Shown in pieces: positions 19,271 to 27,273 of a DNA stretch of 64,000 nucleotides. The position numbers and the translations under genes are program-made. The notes beneath the pieces are model-generated. The model was not told the DNA's origin. It saw only the letters and a list, made by a program, of their open reading frames with translations, and ran no database searches. Every line of letters begins with the position of its first letter. Position 1 is the first letter of the stretch. Origin of the DNA: Xylanimonas allomyrinae (lineage in GTDB: Bacteria > Actinomycetota > Actinomycetes > Actinomycetales > Cellulomonadaceae); NCBI RefSeq assembly GCF_004135345.1, contig NZ_CP035495.1, positions 3,286,001 through 3,350,000 of the forward strand, read 5' to 3'.

Positions 19271-22033
19271 GCGACGCCGGCGGTGCCGGACCATCAGACC
19301 TCCCGCCCCGGCGAGGGCGATCGCGAGGAGCGACGCGACCGCGAGCGCGGTTCCGTCGACTCCGGTGATCGGCAGGGTCCCCGCGGCGGGTGTGGGGGTG
19401 GCCGCGGCCGGTGCTGCGACGATCTGGAGCTCGGCCGCACCGAGGTGCACCCCGGCGGCGTCGAGGACGACGATGCTGTGCGTGCCCAGGGCGGTGTCCG
19501 CGGGGATCGTCGCCTCGATGGTGCCGTCGGCCCTGACCGCTCCGGTCACCAGGTGGCGTGGCGTCGAGTGCAGCCAGACCTGCACGGTCTCGCCGGCCCA
19601 GTCGGTGCCGACCGTGACGGGGATGGTCTGCCCGGGCGTCGCGGTCTGCGGCACCGAGACGGTCGCCGTGCGCGCGGGCGGCGTCGTGGGCTCCACCACG
19701 GGCGGCGTGACGGGCTCCTCGGCGGGGCCCCACGCCTGGAAATGACCGCTCGTGTGGAGCAGCGCCATGAAGTTGAGCAGGCCGTCGTAGTAGCGCCACC
19801 GGCCGGTCGCCGGTTCGAGGTTCCACAGCTCCTCGACGAACTTCCACGCCCGCGAGTCCGTCGCGGCGAGCGACGCGACGCCGTTGGAGGCGACGAGGCC
19901 CGGCGAGTGGTCGGTCGACAGCGCCTTGCCCACGAGGGCGTACTGGTTGGCGTAGGTGTCGAGGCCCTTGCGCTCGAAGAACGACTGGATGCGGTTGGAG
20001 AGCGCCTGCTCGGCGTCGTCCTTGGCCCACCAGGCGTTGTCGACCGACCAGTTGACCGCGGTGCGCCACGCGTCGAACCGGAAGTCGGCGTGGTTGCCGG
20101 AGTCCTTGGGCGTCCCGTCGAAGTTGGCGTAGTCGGGGGCGAGGCCCGTGCTCGGGTGCGTCGACTCCCCGAAGAACTGCCGGCTGCGGGCCGCGGCGTC
20201 GAGCCAGAACTGCCTGTCGGCGGCCGTGTTCCCGTTCCAGCCCTTCGCCCAGCGGCCCCACAGTTCGTAGAACGCGGGGACGTGGTACGACGGGTCGGAG
20301 TAGGTCGCGGCGTTGCCCTCGGGGACGAACACGACCATCTGGTGGTCACGGTCGAACATGTTGGTGATGCCGTCCACGACACCGCCGTTCATGTCCTCCT
20401 TGTGCAGCATCGTGTCGAGGATGGCGTTGGCCTGGGCCTCGTAGTCGTAGATGCCGGTGCCGTTGCCCCAGCGGTGGGCGGCGAAGAACAGCGCGGTCGC
20501 GAAGTACTCCTCGCCGTCGGACGCCGGGTTGGGGTCGGCGCACTGGCCGTCGGTCATGGCCTGCCAGCAGAAGTAGCCCTGGCGCGGGCCGGACTGGTGC
20601 TGCATGTACGTCGTCGCCCAGTTCCACAGGGCGTCGAACTCGTGCTGCTTGCCCATCTGGACGGCGATCATCATGCCGTAGCTCATGCCCTCGGAGCGCA
20701 CGTCCTCGTTGCCGGCGTCGAGGATGTAGGCGAGGTCGCCGTCGGCGTCGGTGCCCGCGGGGTAGTAGAGCCGCTTGTCGTCGTCGGTGCTGGTGAAGTA
20801 CGTCTCCCAGTAGTGGTCGAGCTTGGCCTGGACGTCGGCGTCGGTCAGCGCTGGGTCCCACTCGGTGAACAGGTTCCGGTAGACGCCGGTCTGCGCCGCG
20901 CCGGTCGTGGCCGGCACGGGGCCGGGCCGTTCGAGCGGGACGAACGGGACGTCGGGGTCCTCCGTGACGGGGGCCTCCGGCGCCGCGACCGCGATGCGGA
21001 CGTCGTCGACGAGGAAGTCGGAGGTGTTGCCGCCCGTGGCGGTGTAGCGCGTCTCGAAGTACAGGAGGGACGAGTCGGCGGCCGGCATCGTGAACTGTGC
21101 CGAGACCTGGTTCCACTCGGTGTTCGTCACGTTGGAGAACTGCCCGAGCGTGACGAACGTGGTGGACGCGCCGGTGACCCGCTGGTGGGTGAGCCACACC
21201 GAGTCGACGGGCGCGCCGTCGGGGAAGCGGACCCAGGCGGTGACCGTGTACGTCGCGCCGGGCACGAGCAGCCCGGTGGTGTCGTGGCCGATGCCCGACC
21301 CCTGGCTGGTGCGGCCGGTGACGAGCGCCGCGTGCGCGCCGCCGTGGGCGTCGGTGCCGGTCTGCTCGACGACGTGGTCACCGGCGCTGCCCATGCGGGG
21401 AACCCAGCCGTCGAGACCGTCCTCGAACCCGGAGTCGAGCACCACGGTGCCGGGCGTGGGCAGCGGCCCTGTCGGCGTGCTGGGCTGGCCTGCGGTCACC
21501 AGGACGTCGTCGACCAGGAACGAGGGCTTGACCGAGCCGTCCCAGGGGCCGGCCTCGATCGAGAACTTGGTGGTCGCGGCGGCGCCGGGCCCGGGCAGCG
21601 TGTACGTCCCGCTGATCTCGGTCCACGCGCCGGTGCCGACGTCGGCCGCTCCCACGGGCGTGTACGAGCCGTCGTCGAGGGTGAAGCGGGCCACCGATCC
21701 AGGGGCTTCGTCGACCAGCCTCACACGGGCCGACAAGGTGTACTCGACCCCGGCGGAGAAGATCCCGGCCGGGGACTGGACGGTGTCCCAGGTCTGGGCC
21801 CGCCCGCTGACCTGGAGCGCCTTGCCGGCGTCGGCATCCACGAAGGTCAGGGTCGGGCTGCCGCTCTGCGACAGGACGCCGAGCGTGCCGTCGTCGAAGG
21901 TCTCCGACAGCACGACGTCCGAGGGGGTGGGGCCGGCGCCGTCTGCGGCGGCGGCCAGGCCGGCGGGGCTGAGCCCGGCGAGGGCTGCGACGAGCCCTCC
22001 GACGCCCACGGCCTTGAGTGCGCGCGATCTCAT
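19259..22033 (-). CDS. Sortase-anchored multidomain GH8 glycoside hydrolase with two CBM4/9-like modules
   Basis: A 924-residue cell-wall enzyme. Order: signal peptide (1 to about 30); two carbohydrate-binding modules of CBM4_9 type (about 40-180 and 195-360), each ending in FLVDDV; a GH8 (alpha/alpha)6 domain (about 385-700); an Ig-like domain; and the sorting signal LPITG (887-891), hydrophobic helix and RRRR tail. The GH8 signature is SEGMSYGMM, with acid Glu448. GH8 includes xylanases, reducing-end xylose-releasing exo-oligoxylanases, cellulases and chitosanases; the neighbouring xylan genes favour a xylanase-type activity. ATG 22033 has AAGGGAG upstream. The C-terminal anchor predicts covalent attachment to peptidoglycan, so hydrolysis occurs at the cell surface next to the importers. 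Only a remnant of a sortase gene is nearby (24032-24165). Confidence 0.9.
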   Translation of the reverse strand: MRSRALKAVGVGGLVAALAGLSPAGLAAAADGAGPTPSDVVLSETFDDGTLGVLSQSGSPTLTFVDADAGKALQVSGRAQTWDTVQSPAGIFSAGVEYTLSARVRLVDEAPGSVARFTLDDGSYTPVGAADVGTGAWTEISGTYTLPGPGAAATTKFSIEAGPWDGSVKPSFLVDDVLVTAGQPSTPTGPLPTPGTVVLDSGFEDGLDGWVPRMGSAGDHVVEQTGTDAHGGAHAALVTGRTSQGSGIGHDTTGLLVPGATYTVTAWVRFPDGAPVDSVWLTHQRVTGASTTFVTLGQFSNVTNTEWNQVSAQFTMPAADSSLLYFETRYTATGGNTSDFLVDDVRIAVAAPEAPVTEDPDVPFVPLERPGPVPATTGAAQTGVYRNLFTEWDPALTDADVQAKLDHYWETYFTSTDDDKRLYYPAGTDADGDLAYILDAGNEDVRSEGMSYGMMIAVQMGKQHEFDALWNWATTYMQHQSGPRQGYFCWQAMTDGQCADPNPASDGEEYFATALFFAAHRWGNGTGIYDYEAQANAILDTMLHKEDMNGGVVDGITNMFDRDHQMVVFVPEGNAATYSDPSYHVPAFYELWGRWAKGWNGNTAADRQFWLDAAARSRQFFGESTHPSTGLAPDYANFDGTPKDSGNHADFRFDAWRTAVNWSVDNAWWAKDDAEQALSNRIQSFFERKGLDTYANQYALVGKALSTDHSPGLVASNGVASLAATDSRAWKFVEELWNLEPATGRWRYYDGLLNFMALLHTSGHFQAWGPAEEPVTPPVVEPTTPPARTATVSVPQTATPGQTIPVTVGTDWAGETVQVWLHSTPRHLVTGAVRADGTIEATIPADTALGTHSIVVLDAAGVHLGAAELQIVAAPAAATPTPAAGTLPITGVDGTALAVASLLAIALAGAGGLMVRHRRRRTVQ

Positions 22034-22218
22034 TGACTGCTCCCTTGCACCGTCATCGAGGTGAGCGCCCAGGGGGACCCGATGCGGGATTAGGGCGATC
22101 GATTGAACAATAGGTCGGTGCGGCAGGGCGCGGCAGGGACGGGGGAGTCGTCTCGTGACACGGATTCCGCGGTCAGAATGGCGGAACCGTGCGGCAAACG
22201 GCCCGTACTGACGGGGCG
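22034..22218. other. GH8 upstream region
   Basis: No gene is visible. On the minus strand this is the GH8 promoter region; CGATCGATTG near 22100-22110 is a self-complementary AT-rich patch in an otherwise GC-rich gap. I could not place -35 and -10 hexamers with confidence. Confidence 0.4.
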
Positions 22219-22391
22219 CGGTGATCGATCTGACACCGCGCGGGCGCAGTGCTGGAGACGTTCAGACTCGCGCGAGCCGGTGCCCGGCGCCGCGGTGCGC
22301 GCGCTCGATCAGCGTGGCGTACCCCGCGAGCATGCGCACGTGGCTGAAGCGGGGGCGCACGCGGGTCGGCGTGGGGCCCAGGTCGTCGCGG
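22219..22391. repeat. 173-bp direct repeat, left copy (truncated glycosyltransferase 3' end)
   Basis: This stretch matches 24342-24514 with three mismatches seen by eye over 173 bases, in direct orientation. The right copy contains the last 43 codons of the GT4 gene and 43 bases after its stop. The left copy keeps the same C-terminal codons and stop on the minus strand but has no gene body attached. It marks the left border of a 1.95-kb islet. Confidence 0.9.
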
Positions 22392-22667
22392 GCGCGAGAA
22401 CGGGCCGAGCGCGAGGCCGCCGCGTCTGAGCGCGACGCGACGCCGACCGGCGGCTACGCTCTGCCGCATCCGTACAGCGACGGGTCGCGAGAGTCTGTCA
22501 GTCGTCAGGCTGCGCGACCAGTGGCCCAGCGCAGCCGCCCCACCCCGAGCGCGCGCCGGTTGACGAAGAAGTCGACGCCGGTCGGACAGCGAAAGCAAGC
22601 GCCAGAGCGTGGGCACCGTCCCCGCGCATAGAAGGTGCGAGACGCACGCTCACGGGAGGGGAAGGAC
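22392..22667. other. Islet segment without a supported gene
   Basis: No convincing coding frame. A Cys-containing minus-strand reading overlaps the start of the next gene but has no ribosome site of its own and no recognisable domain. Confidence 0.4.
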
Positions 22668-23536
22668 ATGGTCATCGACCAGCCGAGGAGGCCACGAGGC
22701 ACGCCGACTGGCGGGCAGTGGGACCGCGGGGCGAGCGGGGGCGCTGCCGCCGAGTTGGACGGCGGAGGCGACGCGAGGGCTCGTGAGATCGACCAGTACA
22801 ACGCCCGGGCGGGCGGGTCGTTCGTCATCCCGCCGGTGCCGCGCGACGCGGAGCAGCACTACAACTACTTCTTCACCCATGCGCGAGTGCCGGACGACGT
22901 GGTGCTCACCGTCGCCTCGGCGTTCGCGAGGAGACGGGAGGCGGAGATCGACGCGGCGTACCGCGAGGCGTACGACGCCCACAACGGCGACCGGCGAACC
23001 GACCCGGCCCGGACGGCGATGGGTCGGCGCAAGGAGCACGCGCGCACCTGCCCCTACGACAGCGCCGAGGACTGCGGTCTTGCAGCCGCGCAGGCGAACG
23101 AAGACGCCTCCCCCGGAGCATCGCCCCGGCCGACTGGCGAGAGATCATCCTTGCCGAGCGGTGCGCAGAGTCGGCGAACCGACTCAGCGAGGAGGAGCAC
23201 GCTCGCTTGCTGGAGTTCCCGGTCATGACCGTTCAGGACGGCCAGTCCACCATCAGAGAGTTGGTCGAGCGGTACCGGGTGCTGGACCTCGTCGGCTACG
23301 ACGGCCTGCTTCCCCGGAACACCGAAGAGAGTGACGAGTTCATCAAGGAGGCGGTGCGCGAGACGGTCGCCGAGGCGACCGACCGGATCGTCGCCGCACT
23401 CGGAGGGGTCGTCTCCGCGCAGGAAGGCGCCGCACGAGACGCGCAGCGGTGGCGGGCCAAGGACGAACGCCGTCGCCAGTTCTACATCGACCAGCAGAAC
23501 GCCGGGCGCTTCTTCGCGAAGCCTCACCCGGACTGA
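22668..23536 (+). CDS. Hypothetical mobile-region protein with GTPTGGQW N-terminus; apparent frameshift near 23110-23114
   Basis: I do not know its function. ATG 22668 follows GGGAGGGGAAGGA and the protein begins MVIDQPRRPRGTPTGGQWDR. A Gly-Thr-Pro-x-Gly-Gly-Gln-aromatic motif at the N-terminus is common in small proteins from actinobacterial plasmids, phages and islands. The frame holds to about residue 148, then turns into Ser/Arg/Pro noise at a CCCCC run (23110-23114). One added C joins it to a coherent reading starting SIAPADWREIILAERCAESA and ending FAKPHPD at 23536. The repaired protein has about 289 residues, helical and charged, without membrane segments. The alternative of two separate genes is less likely because the second frame lacks a start before ADWREII. 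Confidence 0.6.
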
Positions 23537-23560
23537 GACACGACACAAGGAGGACCCGCC

Positions 23561-24025
23561 ATGCGCCGCGCCCTGCTCACCATTCCGCTGCTCGCCGCCG
23601 CTCTCGTCGCCGGATGCGGCGGCGCGACCGGGCCGTCCGACGACCCCATCGAGACCGTCAAGAGGCTCCACGCTGCCTACCTCGACGACGACCCCGAAGC
23701 CGCGTGCGTGCTCTTCGCGTCTCGCAGCGACGACGGCAAGGTTGTCGAACCGCTCACGGCTGCCGACGACGAACACAACTGGAACGTCTGCATCAAGAAC
23801 GTCACCCGGCAGCACAAGGTGCTGAGCGAGGAAGGGATCACGGAACTCCTCGTCAACCCGGACGAACTCACGCGCAAGACCGAGTCGTATGTCCTCCTCG
23901 GCTGTGATCCGAGGGTCGAAGGCGTCATCGACTGCCGCACCATCGGCCTCGTCAAGCATGACGGGAAGTGGTACGTCGCCTCCAACTCGTCGCGCTTCGC
24001 GTACTACGGCGACTACGGCGACTGA
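23561..24025 (+). CDS. Small lipoprotein of unknown function
   Basis: A 154-residue lipoprotein. The signal peptide MRRALLTIPLLAAALVAGCG has a lipobox VAGC with Cys at residue 19. The mature part has an early amphipathic helix (DDPIETVKRLHAAYLDDD) followed by beta-strands, three further Cys and a HDGKWYVASN strand. This layout is reminiscent of the NTF2-like or DUF4878-type lipoproteins, but I cannot assign a family. ATG 23561 has AAGGAGGA upstream. It is the last intact gene in the islet and 24 bases after the preceding hypothetical gene, so the two may be cotranscribed. Confidence 0.75.
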   Translation: MRRALLTIPLLAAALVAGCGGATGPSDDPIETVKRLHAAYLDDDPEAACVLFASRSDDGKVVEPLTAADDEHNWNVCIKNVTRQHKVLSEEGITELLVNPDELTRKTESYVLLGCDPRVEGVIDCRTIGLVKHDGKWYVASNSSRFAYYGDYGD

Positions 24026-24031
24026 GCGCCC

Positions 24032-24165
24032 TCAACCCACCTGGGGCGGAACCCCGGCCGAACGCTCGACCCAGCCGACAAGCACCGCGTGCGCGATGGC
24101 GCGACGGTCGTTGCCCCACGGGGAGAACCCGCGCGTCGTGCAGGTGTAGAGCGTCAGCAGACGAC
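24032..24165 (-). pseudogene. Sortase C-terminal remnant
   Basis: The minus strand encodes LLTLYTCTTRGFSPWGNDRR followed by AIAHAVLVG and a stop at 24032. TLYTC with a downstream Arg and a final hydrophobic strand is the catalytic Cys strand and Arg strand of a sortase. Upstream of LLTL the sequence is Arg/Pro/Ala-rich and no longer sortase-like, and no start exists, so only about 40 C-terminal residues survive. It lies just inside the right border of the islet. Assignment rests on the motif and its spacing. Confidence 0.6.
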
Positions 24166-24341
24166 GCGCATGCGGCCGCGGCAGTGCCGACGAGCGCCTC
24201 GCGCAGGGCGCCCTCTGAACGCCCGTTGGCGGCGGCATCGATGGGTTCCGGCCTCTACCACCAAGCGCGCGGCATCTGCGGCCGCGGGACGGCGCCGTCG
24301 TCGAGCGGGTCGTGTGCGCGGGTCAGTGGGCGCGGTGGCCC
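24166..24341. other. Islet segment with no gene
   Basis: No supported coding frame, RNA or repeat between the sortase remnant and the right direct repeat. Confidence 0.4.
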
Positions 24342-24514
24342 CGGTGATCGATCTGACACCGCGCGGGAGCAGTGCTGGAGACGTTCAGACTCGCGCGAGC
24401 CGGTGCCCGGCGCCGCGGTGCGCGCGCTCGATCAGCGTGGCGTACCCCGCGAGCATGCGCACGTGGCTGAAGCGGGGGCGCACGCGGGTCAGCGCGGGGC
24501 CCAGGTCGTCGCGG
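24342..24514. repeat. 173-bp direct repeat, right copy (glycosyltransferase 3' end)
   Basis: Partner of 22219-22391. It overlaps the last 43 codons and stop of the intact GT4 gene plus 43 bases beyond, and marks the right border of the islet. Confidence 0.9.
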
Positions 24515-25599
24515 CGGGCGGCGGCCTGGATCCAGGTCTCGGCGATCTCCGCGGGGTCGAACCCGGTCACGAACCCGATGCCCTCGACGATGCGCGCCGA
24601 GTCGCCGACGGGCGTGGTCACCGGGATCGCGCCGCACATGGCCCCCTCGATGAGGCACAGCGGCGCCGCCTCGCCGAACACTGACGTCAGTGCGACGACG
24701 TCGGCCGTCGCGAAGACGAGCTCCATGTCACCGCGCACGCCGAGCGCATGCACGCGGGTGAGCAGGTCGGGGCGGTCGCCGAACGCGAGGTCGAGCTCCG
24801 CGACGAGGTCCGGGTTGGCTTCCGACATCCCGGCGCCGCACATCAGGACGTGGCCGGCCGGCTCGCGCTCCAGGAAGTGCCGCGCGGAGGCCACGAACAG
24901 TCCGGGGTTCTTCATGGTGTCGAAGCGCGCGGCGAAGACGACGACGGTCGCCTCGGGCCCGATGCCCTCGGCGCCTCGGAGCGCGAGCCGCCGCGCACAC
25001 GAGACGGGGCGGAAGCGCGCGAGGTTGATGCCGTTGGGCACCACGCGCAGCAGCGACGCGGGCACGCCGGCGTCGCGGTAGGCGTCGCGGGCGGACTCGG
25101 CACAGCAGACGACGGCAGCCAGGCGGCCGGTGCGGGCGGCGACGAGCAGGTCGTCGAGCGCGGTGCCCTGGTGCTCGGGGTCCGAGCGGTGCAGGCACGC
25201 GACGACGGGCCGCTCGACGCCGTCGAGCTGGTTGACCAGGCGCAGCGGCTGCTCCTTGAGCGACATCACGACGTCGGCGCGGCGCACCGCGGCTGCCGCT
25301 CGGGCCAGCTCGACGTCGGTGAACCGGCGAGGGTCGAGGCCGTCGTCGGTCGATCGGCCCAGGGTGGTGACGGGAACGCCTGCGGCGCGCAGGAGCTGGT
25401 AGCGGTGGTCGTCGGTCATGCGCTGCACGGTGGCCTCGCGGCGCACCTGCGCGTGGATGCTCAGCGCGGCGTGGCGCTGGCGGCCGGCCGCGTGCAGCCC
25501 GGCGACCACCGTGGTGTGAAGCTGGCGGGCGCCGCCCGCGAAGAAGCCCTCGTAGAGCGAGAGCACGCGCAGGTCGCGTGGGGACGGGCTCAGGGTCAC
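24385..25599 (-). CDS. GT4-family glycosyltransferase
   Basis: A 404-residue GT-B-fold glycosyltransferase, probably cytoplasmic. The N-terminal acceptor half starts with LRVLSLYEGFFAGGARQLHT, with the Gly-Gly turn of GT4 enzymes. The hinge has VPNGIN near residue 195, followed by FAARFDTMKNPG, the usual start of the nucleotide-sugar half. The ExxxxxxxE-type motif is EAAPLCLIEGAMCG. The start is GTG 25599, preceded by GAGGAGG. Donor and acceptor cannot be told. Its last 43 codons are duplicated at 22219-22391, so its 3' end took part in a recombination or integration event. The gene copy here is intact. Confidence 0.85.
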   Translation of the reverse strand: MTLSPSPRDLRVLSLYEGFFAGGARQLHTTVVAGLHAAGRQRHAALSIHAQVRREATVQRMTDDHRYQLLRAAGVPVTTLGRSTDDGLDPRRFTDVELARAAAAVRRADVVMSLKEQPLRLVNQLDGVERPVVACLHRSDPEHQGTALDDLLVAARTGRLAAVVCCAESARDAYRDAGVPASLLRVVPNGINLARFRPVSCARRLALRGAEGIGPEATVVVFAARFDTMKNPGLFVASARHFLEREPAGHVLMCGAGMSEANPDLVAELDLAFGDRPDLLTRVHALGVRGDMELVFATADVVALTSVFGEAAPLCLIEGAMCGAIPVTTPVGDSARIVEGIGFVTGFDPAEIAETWIQAAARRDDLGPALTRVRPRFSHVRMLAGYATLIERAHRGAGHRLARV

Positions 25600-25665
25600 A
25601 GGACCACCTCCTCGCGCCAGCGTGAGCGGCGCGGGTGAGGCAGGCGTGTCGTCCGAGTTAACTTC

Positions 25666-26337
25666 CTATGACTTTTCAGGGGATGGCTTGGCGGAACCTT
25701 GACCGGCGAGCGTGCGGATCGCGCGTTCGGCCTCGGCGGGGGTCGCTGCGCGGCACCCGAGCGCGAGCCAGCCGTCGATCAGGCGCGGCTCTGCGCGCAG
25801 GAGGGCCCAGCCGCGCCGCAGGAGCGTCGGGAGAGGCTTGCGCGCCTCGGCGACGTCGCGCAGCAACCGGAACCAGAACGTCACCCAGGCGGCGCGCCGC
25901 AGGCAGATCGCGTCCGCCAGGATGCCCTCGGCGCGGCAGGCGGCCACGAGCTGCGCGGCGAAGATGCCCTCCGCGATCACGACGGCGCAGCCCGCCGTGT
26001 CCACGAGCGTGCTCCCGGTGCGGGCGTTGCTCGGGATGTCGTAGACGGGGATGTGGGCGCGGCCCGTGGTGGCGAGCGTGCGCAGCGCGTCGAGGGCACC
26101 GGCGGCGTCCCACGTGCGGGGGTCGTCCCAGTCGACGACGCCGAACCGGCGGGGCAGGTCGGGGTGGTCGCCGTTGTGGTAGAAGTCGTCGAGCGTGACC
26201 ACGGGCAGGCCCAGGCGCCGGGTGAGGGCCGTCTTGCCCGACCCGGAGGCCCCCGTCAGGAGCACCACGCGAACGAGGGGGCGGCGGGCGCCGTCGGGCA
26301 CGTCGAAGAGCGCGTCGGACTCGCGTGCGGTCGTCAC
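25666..26337 (-). CDS. Uridine-kinase-like P-loop kinase
   Basis: A 223-residue cytoplasmic P-loop protein. Walker A is GASGSGKT near residue 29, followed by LPVVTLDDFYHNGDHPDLPR, which matches the uridine kinase/phosphoribulokinase pattern of a metal-binding Asp-Asp and Tyr-His. VVIAEGIFA near residue 122 is the usual Glu-Gly motif. The C-terminal third is Arg/Leu/Ala-rich and not typical of classical Udk, so the substrate may not be uridine. GTG 26337 gives the expected N-terminus; its ribosome site is weak. It is divergent from the GntR gene by 183 bases. Confidence 0.75.
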   Translation of the reverse strand: MTTARESDALFDVPDGARRPLVRVVLLTGASGSGKTALTRRLGLPVVTLDDFYHNGDHPDLPRRFGVVDWDDPRTWDAAGALDALRTLATTGRAHIPVYDIPSNARTGSTLVDTAGCAVVIAEGIFAAQLVAACRAEGILADAICLRRAAWVTFWFRLLRDVAEARKPLPTLLRRGWALLRAEPRLIDGWLALGCRAATPAEAERAIRTLAGQGSAKPSPEKS

Positions 26338-26489
26338 GGTGGACCATTGTCCGGCACCCGGGCCGCGCCGACCGCTCGTGTGTCCCCCGTGTACGCCCCA
26401 CGCGTCCCCTGCGCGTCCCCTGCGCGTCCCGGCGTGGCGGGCTACCCAAATCGCGGCGTCCGATGCTCACGTCACGTCGTGTTCTCGCC

Positions 26490-26504
26490 TGTGGTCCGTC
26501 CACA
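26490..26504. promoter_or_regulatory. Probable GntR autoregulatory operator
   Basis: TGTGG-N5-CCACA is a perfect dyad ending five bases before the TAGACT -10 hexamer of the GntR gene. It resembles FadR-type sites and its position would block polymerase. Confidence 0.5.
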
Positions 26505-26508
26505 GCCC

Positions 26509-26514
26509 TAGACT
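26509..26514 (+). promoter_or_regulatory. -10 element of a probably leaderless GntR transcript
   Basis: TAGACT ends six bases before ATG 26521, which places the transcription start at the start codon. Confidence 0.45.
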
Positions 26515-26520
26515 GAGGGG

Positions 26521-27219
26521 ATGCGTACCCACGAGAGAGTTCTGGCCCAGATCGAGGAGAACCTCCGCACGGGCGCGTGGGCCCTCGGCGAACGGCTGCC
26601 GGGTGAGCGCGCTCTGGCGGAGCAGATGGGGGTGTCGCGGCCGTCCGTCCGGGAGGCCGTGCGTGTGCTGGAGGCGATGGGGATCGTCCGCACCGCCGTC
26701 GGCTCCGGACCCGAGGCAGGGGCGACCGTCGTCGACCGCCCCGCTGCGGGACTCGGCGCCGCCGTACGCCTGCACATCGCCTCGGGCACGCTGCCCGTGC
26801 GTGACGTCGTCGCCACGCGTGCCGCCCTGGAGACGTGGGCCGTCGGCCAGGCGGCCGCCCGGTTCGAGCCCGAGACCGACCTGACCGAGGCACACCAGCT
26901 CCTCAAGGAGATGGACGAGCCCGAGGTCTCAGCGGCCCAGTTCGTGCACCTCGACCAGCAGTTCCACCTGGGGCTCGTGCAGCTCGGCGGCAACCAGCTC
27001 GTCGAGGCGATCCTCACCGGGATGCGGTCCGTCGTCGGCAGCTACGTCACCGCCGGGGCCGAGCGTCTGCCGTCCTGGGCGACCACCGCCGTCCGGCTGT
27101 GCTCCGAGCACCGTGCCATCCTCGACGCCGTCGAGCGCGGTGAGGCGCAGGCGGCCGAGAAGCTCGCCCACGACCACATCTGGGGCTTCTACGAGGAGAC
27201 CGGCCTGGCCTCCGAGTAG
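26521..27219 (+). CDS. GntR/FadR-family transcriptional regulator
   Basis: A 232-residue regulator. The winged helix has LPGERALAEQMGVSRPSVRE (about residues 24-43) and the C-terminal FCD domain is all helical with the metal-binding pattern of Asp and His residues (FVHLDQQFH, SEHRAILDA, HDHIWGF). FadR-type regulators respond to small carboxylates or sugar acids. ATG 26521 directly follows GAGGGG and a -10 hexamer, so the message is probably leaderless. A dyad operator overlaps the promoter. The LLM/FAD fusion gene follows after 54 bases on the same strand and is the likely main target. Confidence 0.9.
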   Translation: MRTHERVLAQIEENLRTGAWALGERLPGERALAEQMGVSRPSVREAVRVLEAMGIVRTAVGSGPEAGATVVDRPAAGLGAAVRLHIASGTLPVRDVVATRAALETWAVGQAAARFEPETDLTEAHQLLKEMDEPEVSAAQFVHLDQQFHLGLVQLGGNQLVEAILTGMRSVVGSYVTAGAERLPSWATTAVRLCSEHRAILDAVERGEAQAAEKLAHDHIWGFYEETGLASE

Positions 27220-27240
27220 TTCCGGAGCAACCCTCCGGAA
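27220..27240. promoter_or_regulatory. Inverted repeat between GntR gene and oxidoreductase fusion
   Basis: TTCCGGAG-N5-CTCCGGAA is perfect over eight bases per arm and starts one base after the GntR stop. It could be a short terminator or an operator for the next gene, whose start is 33 bases away. Confidence 0.5.
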
Positions 27241-27273
27241 CAAACGGTTCCACCACACCGGTTGACGCCGGGT

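Noticed and set aside
22505-22828. Minus-strand frame with a Cys-containing stretch (CPRSGACFRCPTGVDFF)
   Set aside because: Looks like a possible zinc ribbon but overlaps the start of a better-supported gene, has no ribosome site and no second Cys pair with clear spacing.
22219-24514. Direct repeats as a composite transposon
   Set aside because: No transposase or terminal inverted repeats; the repeat is a gene 3' end.
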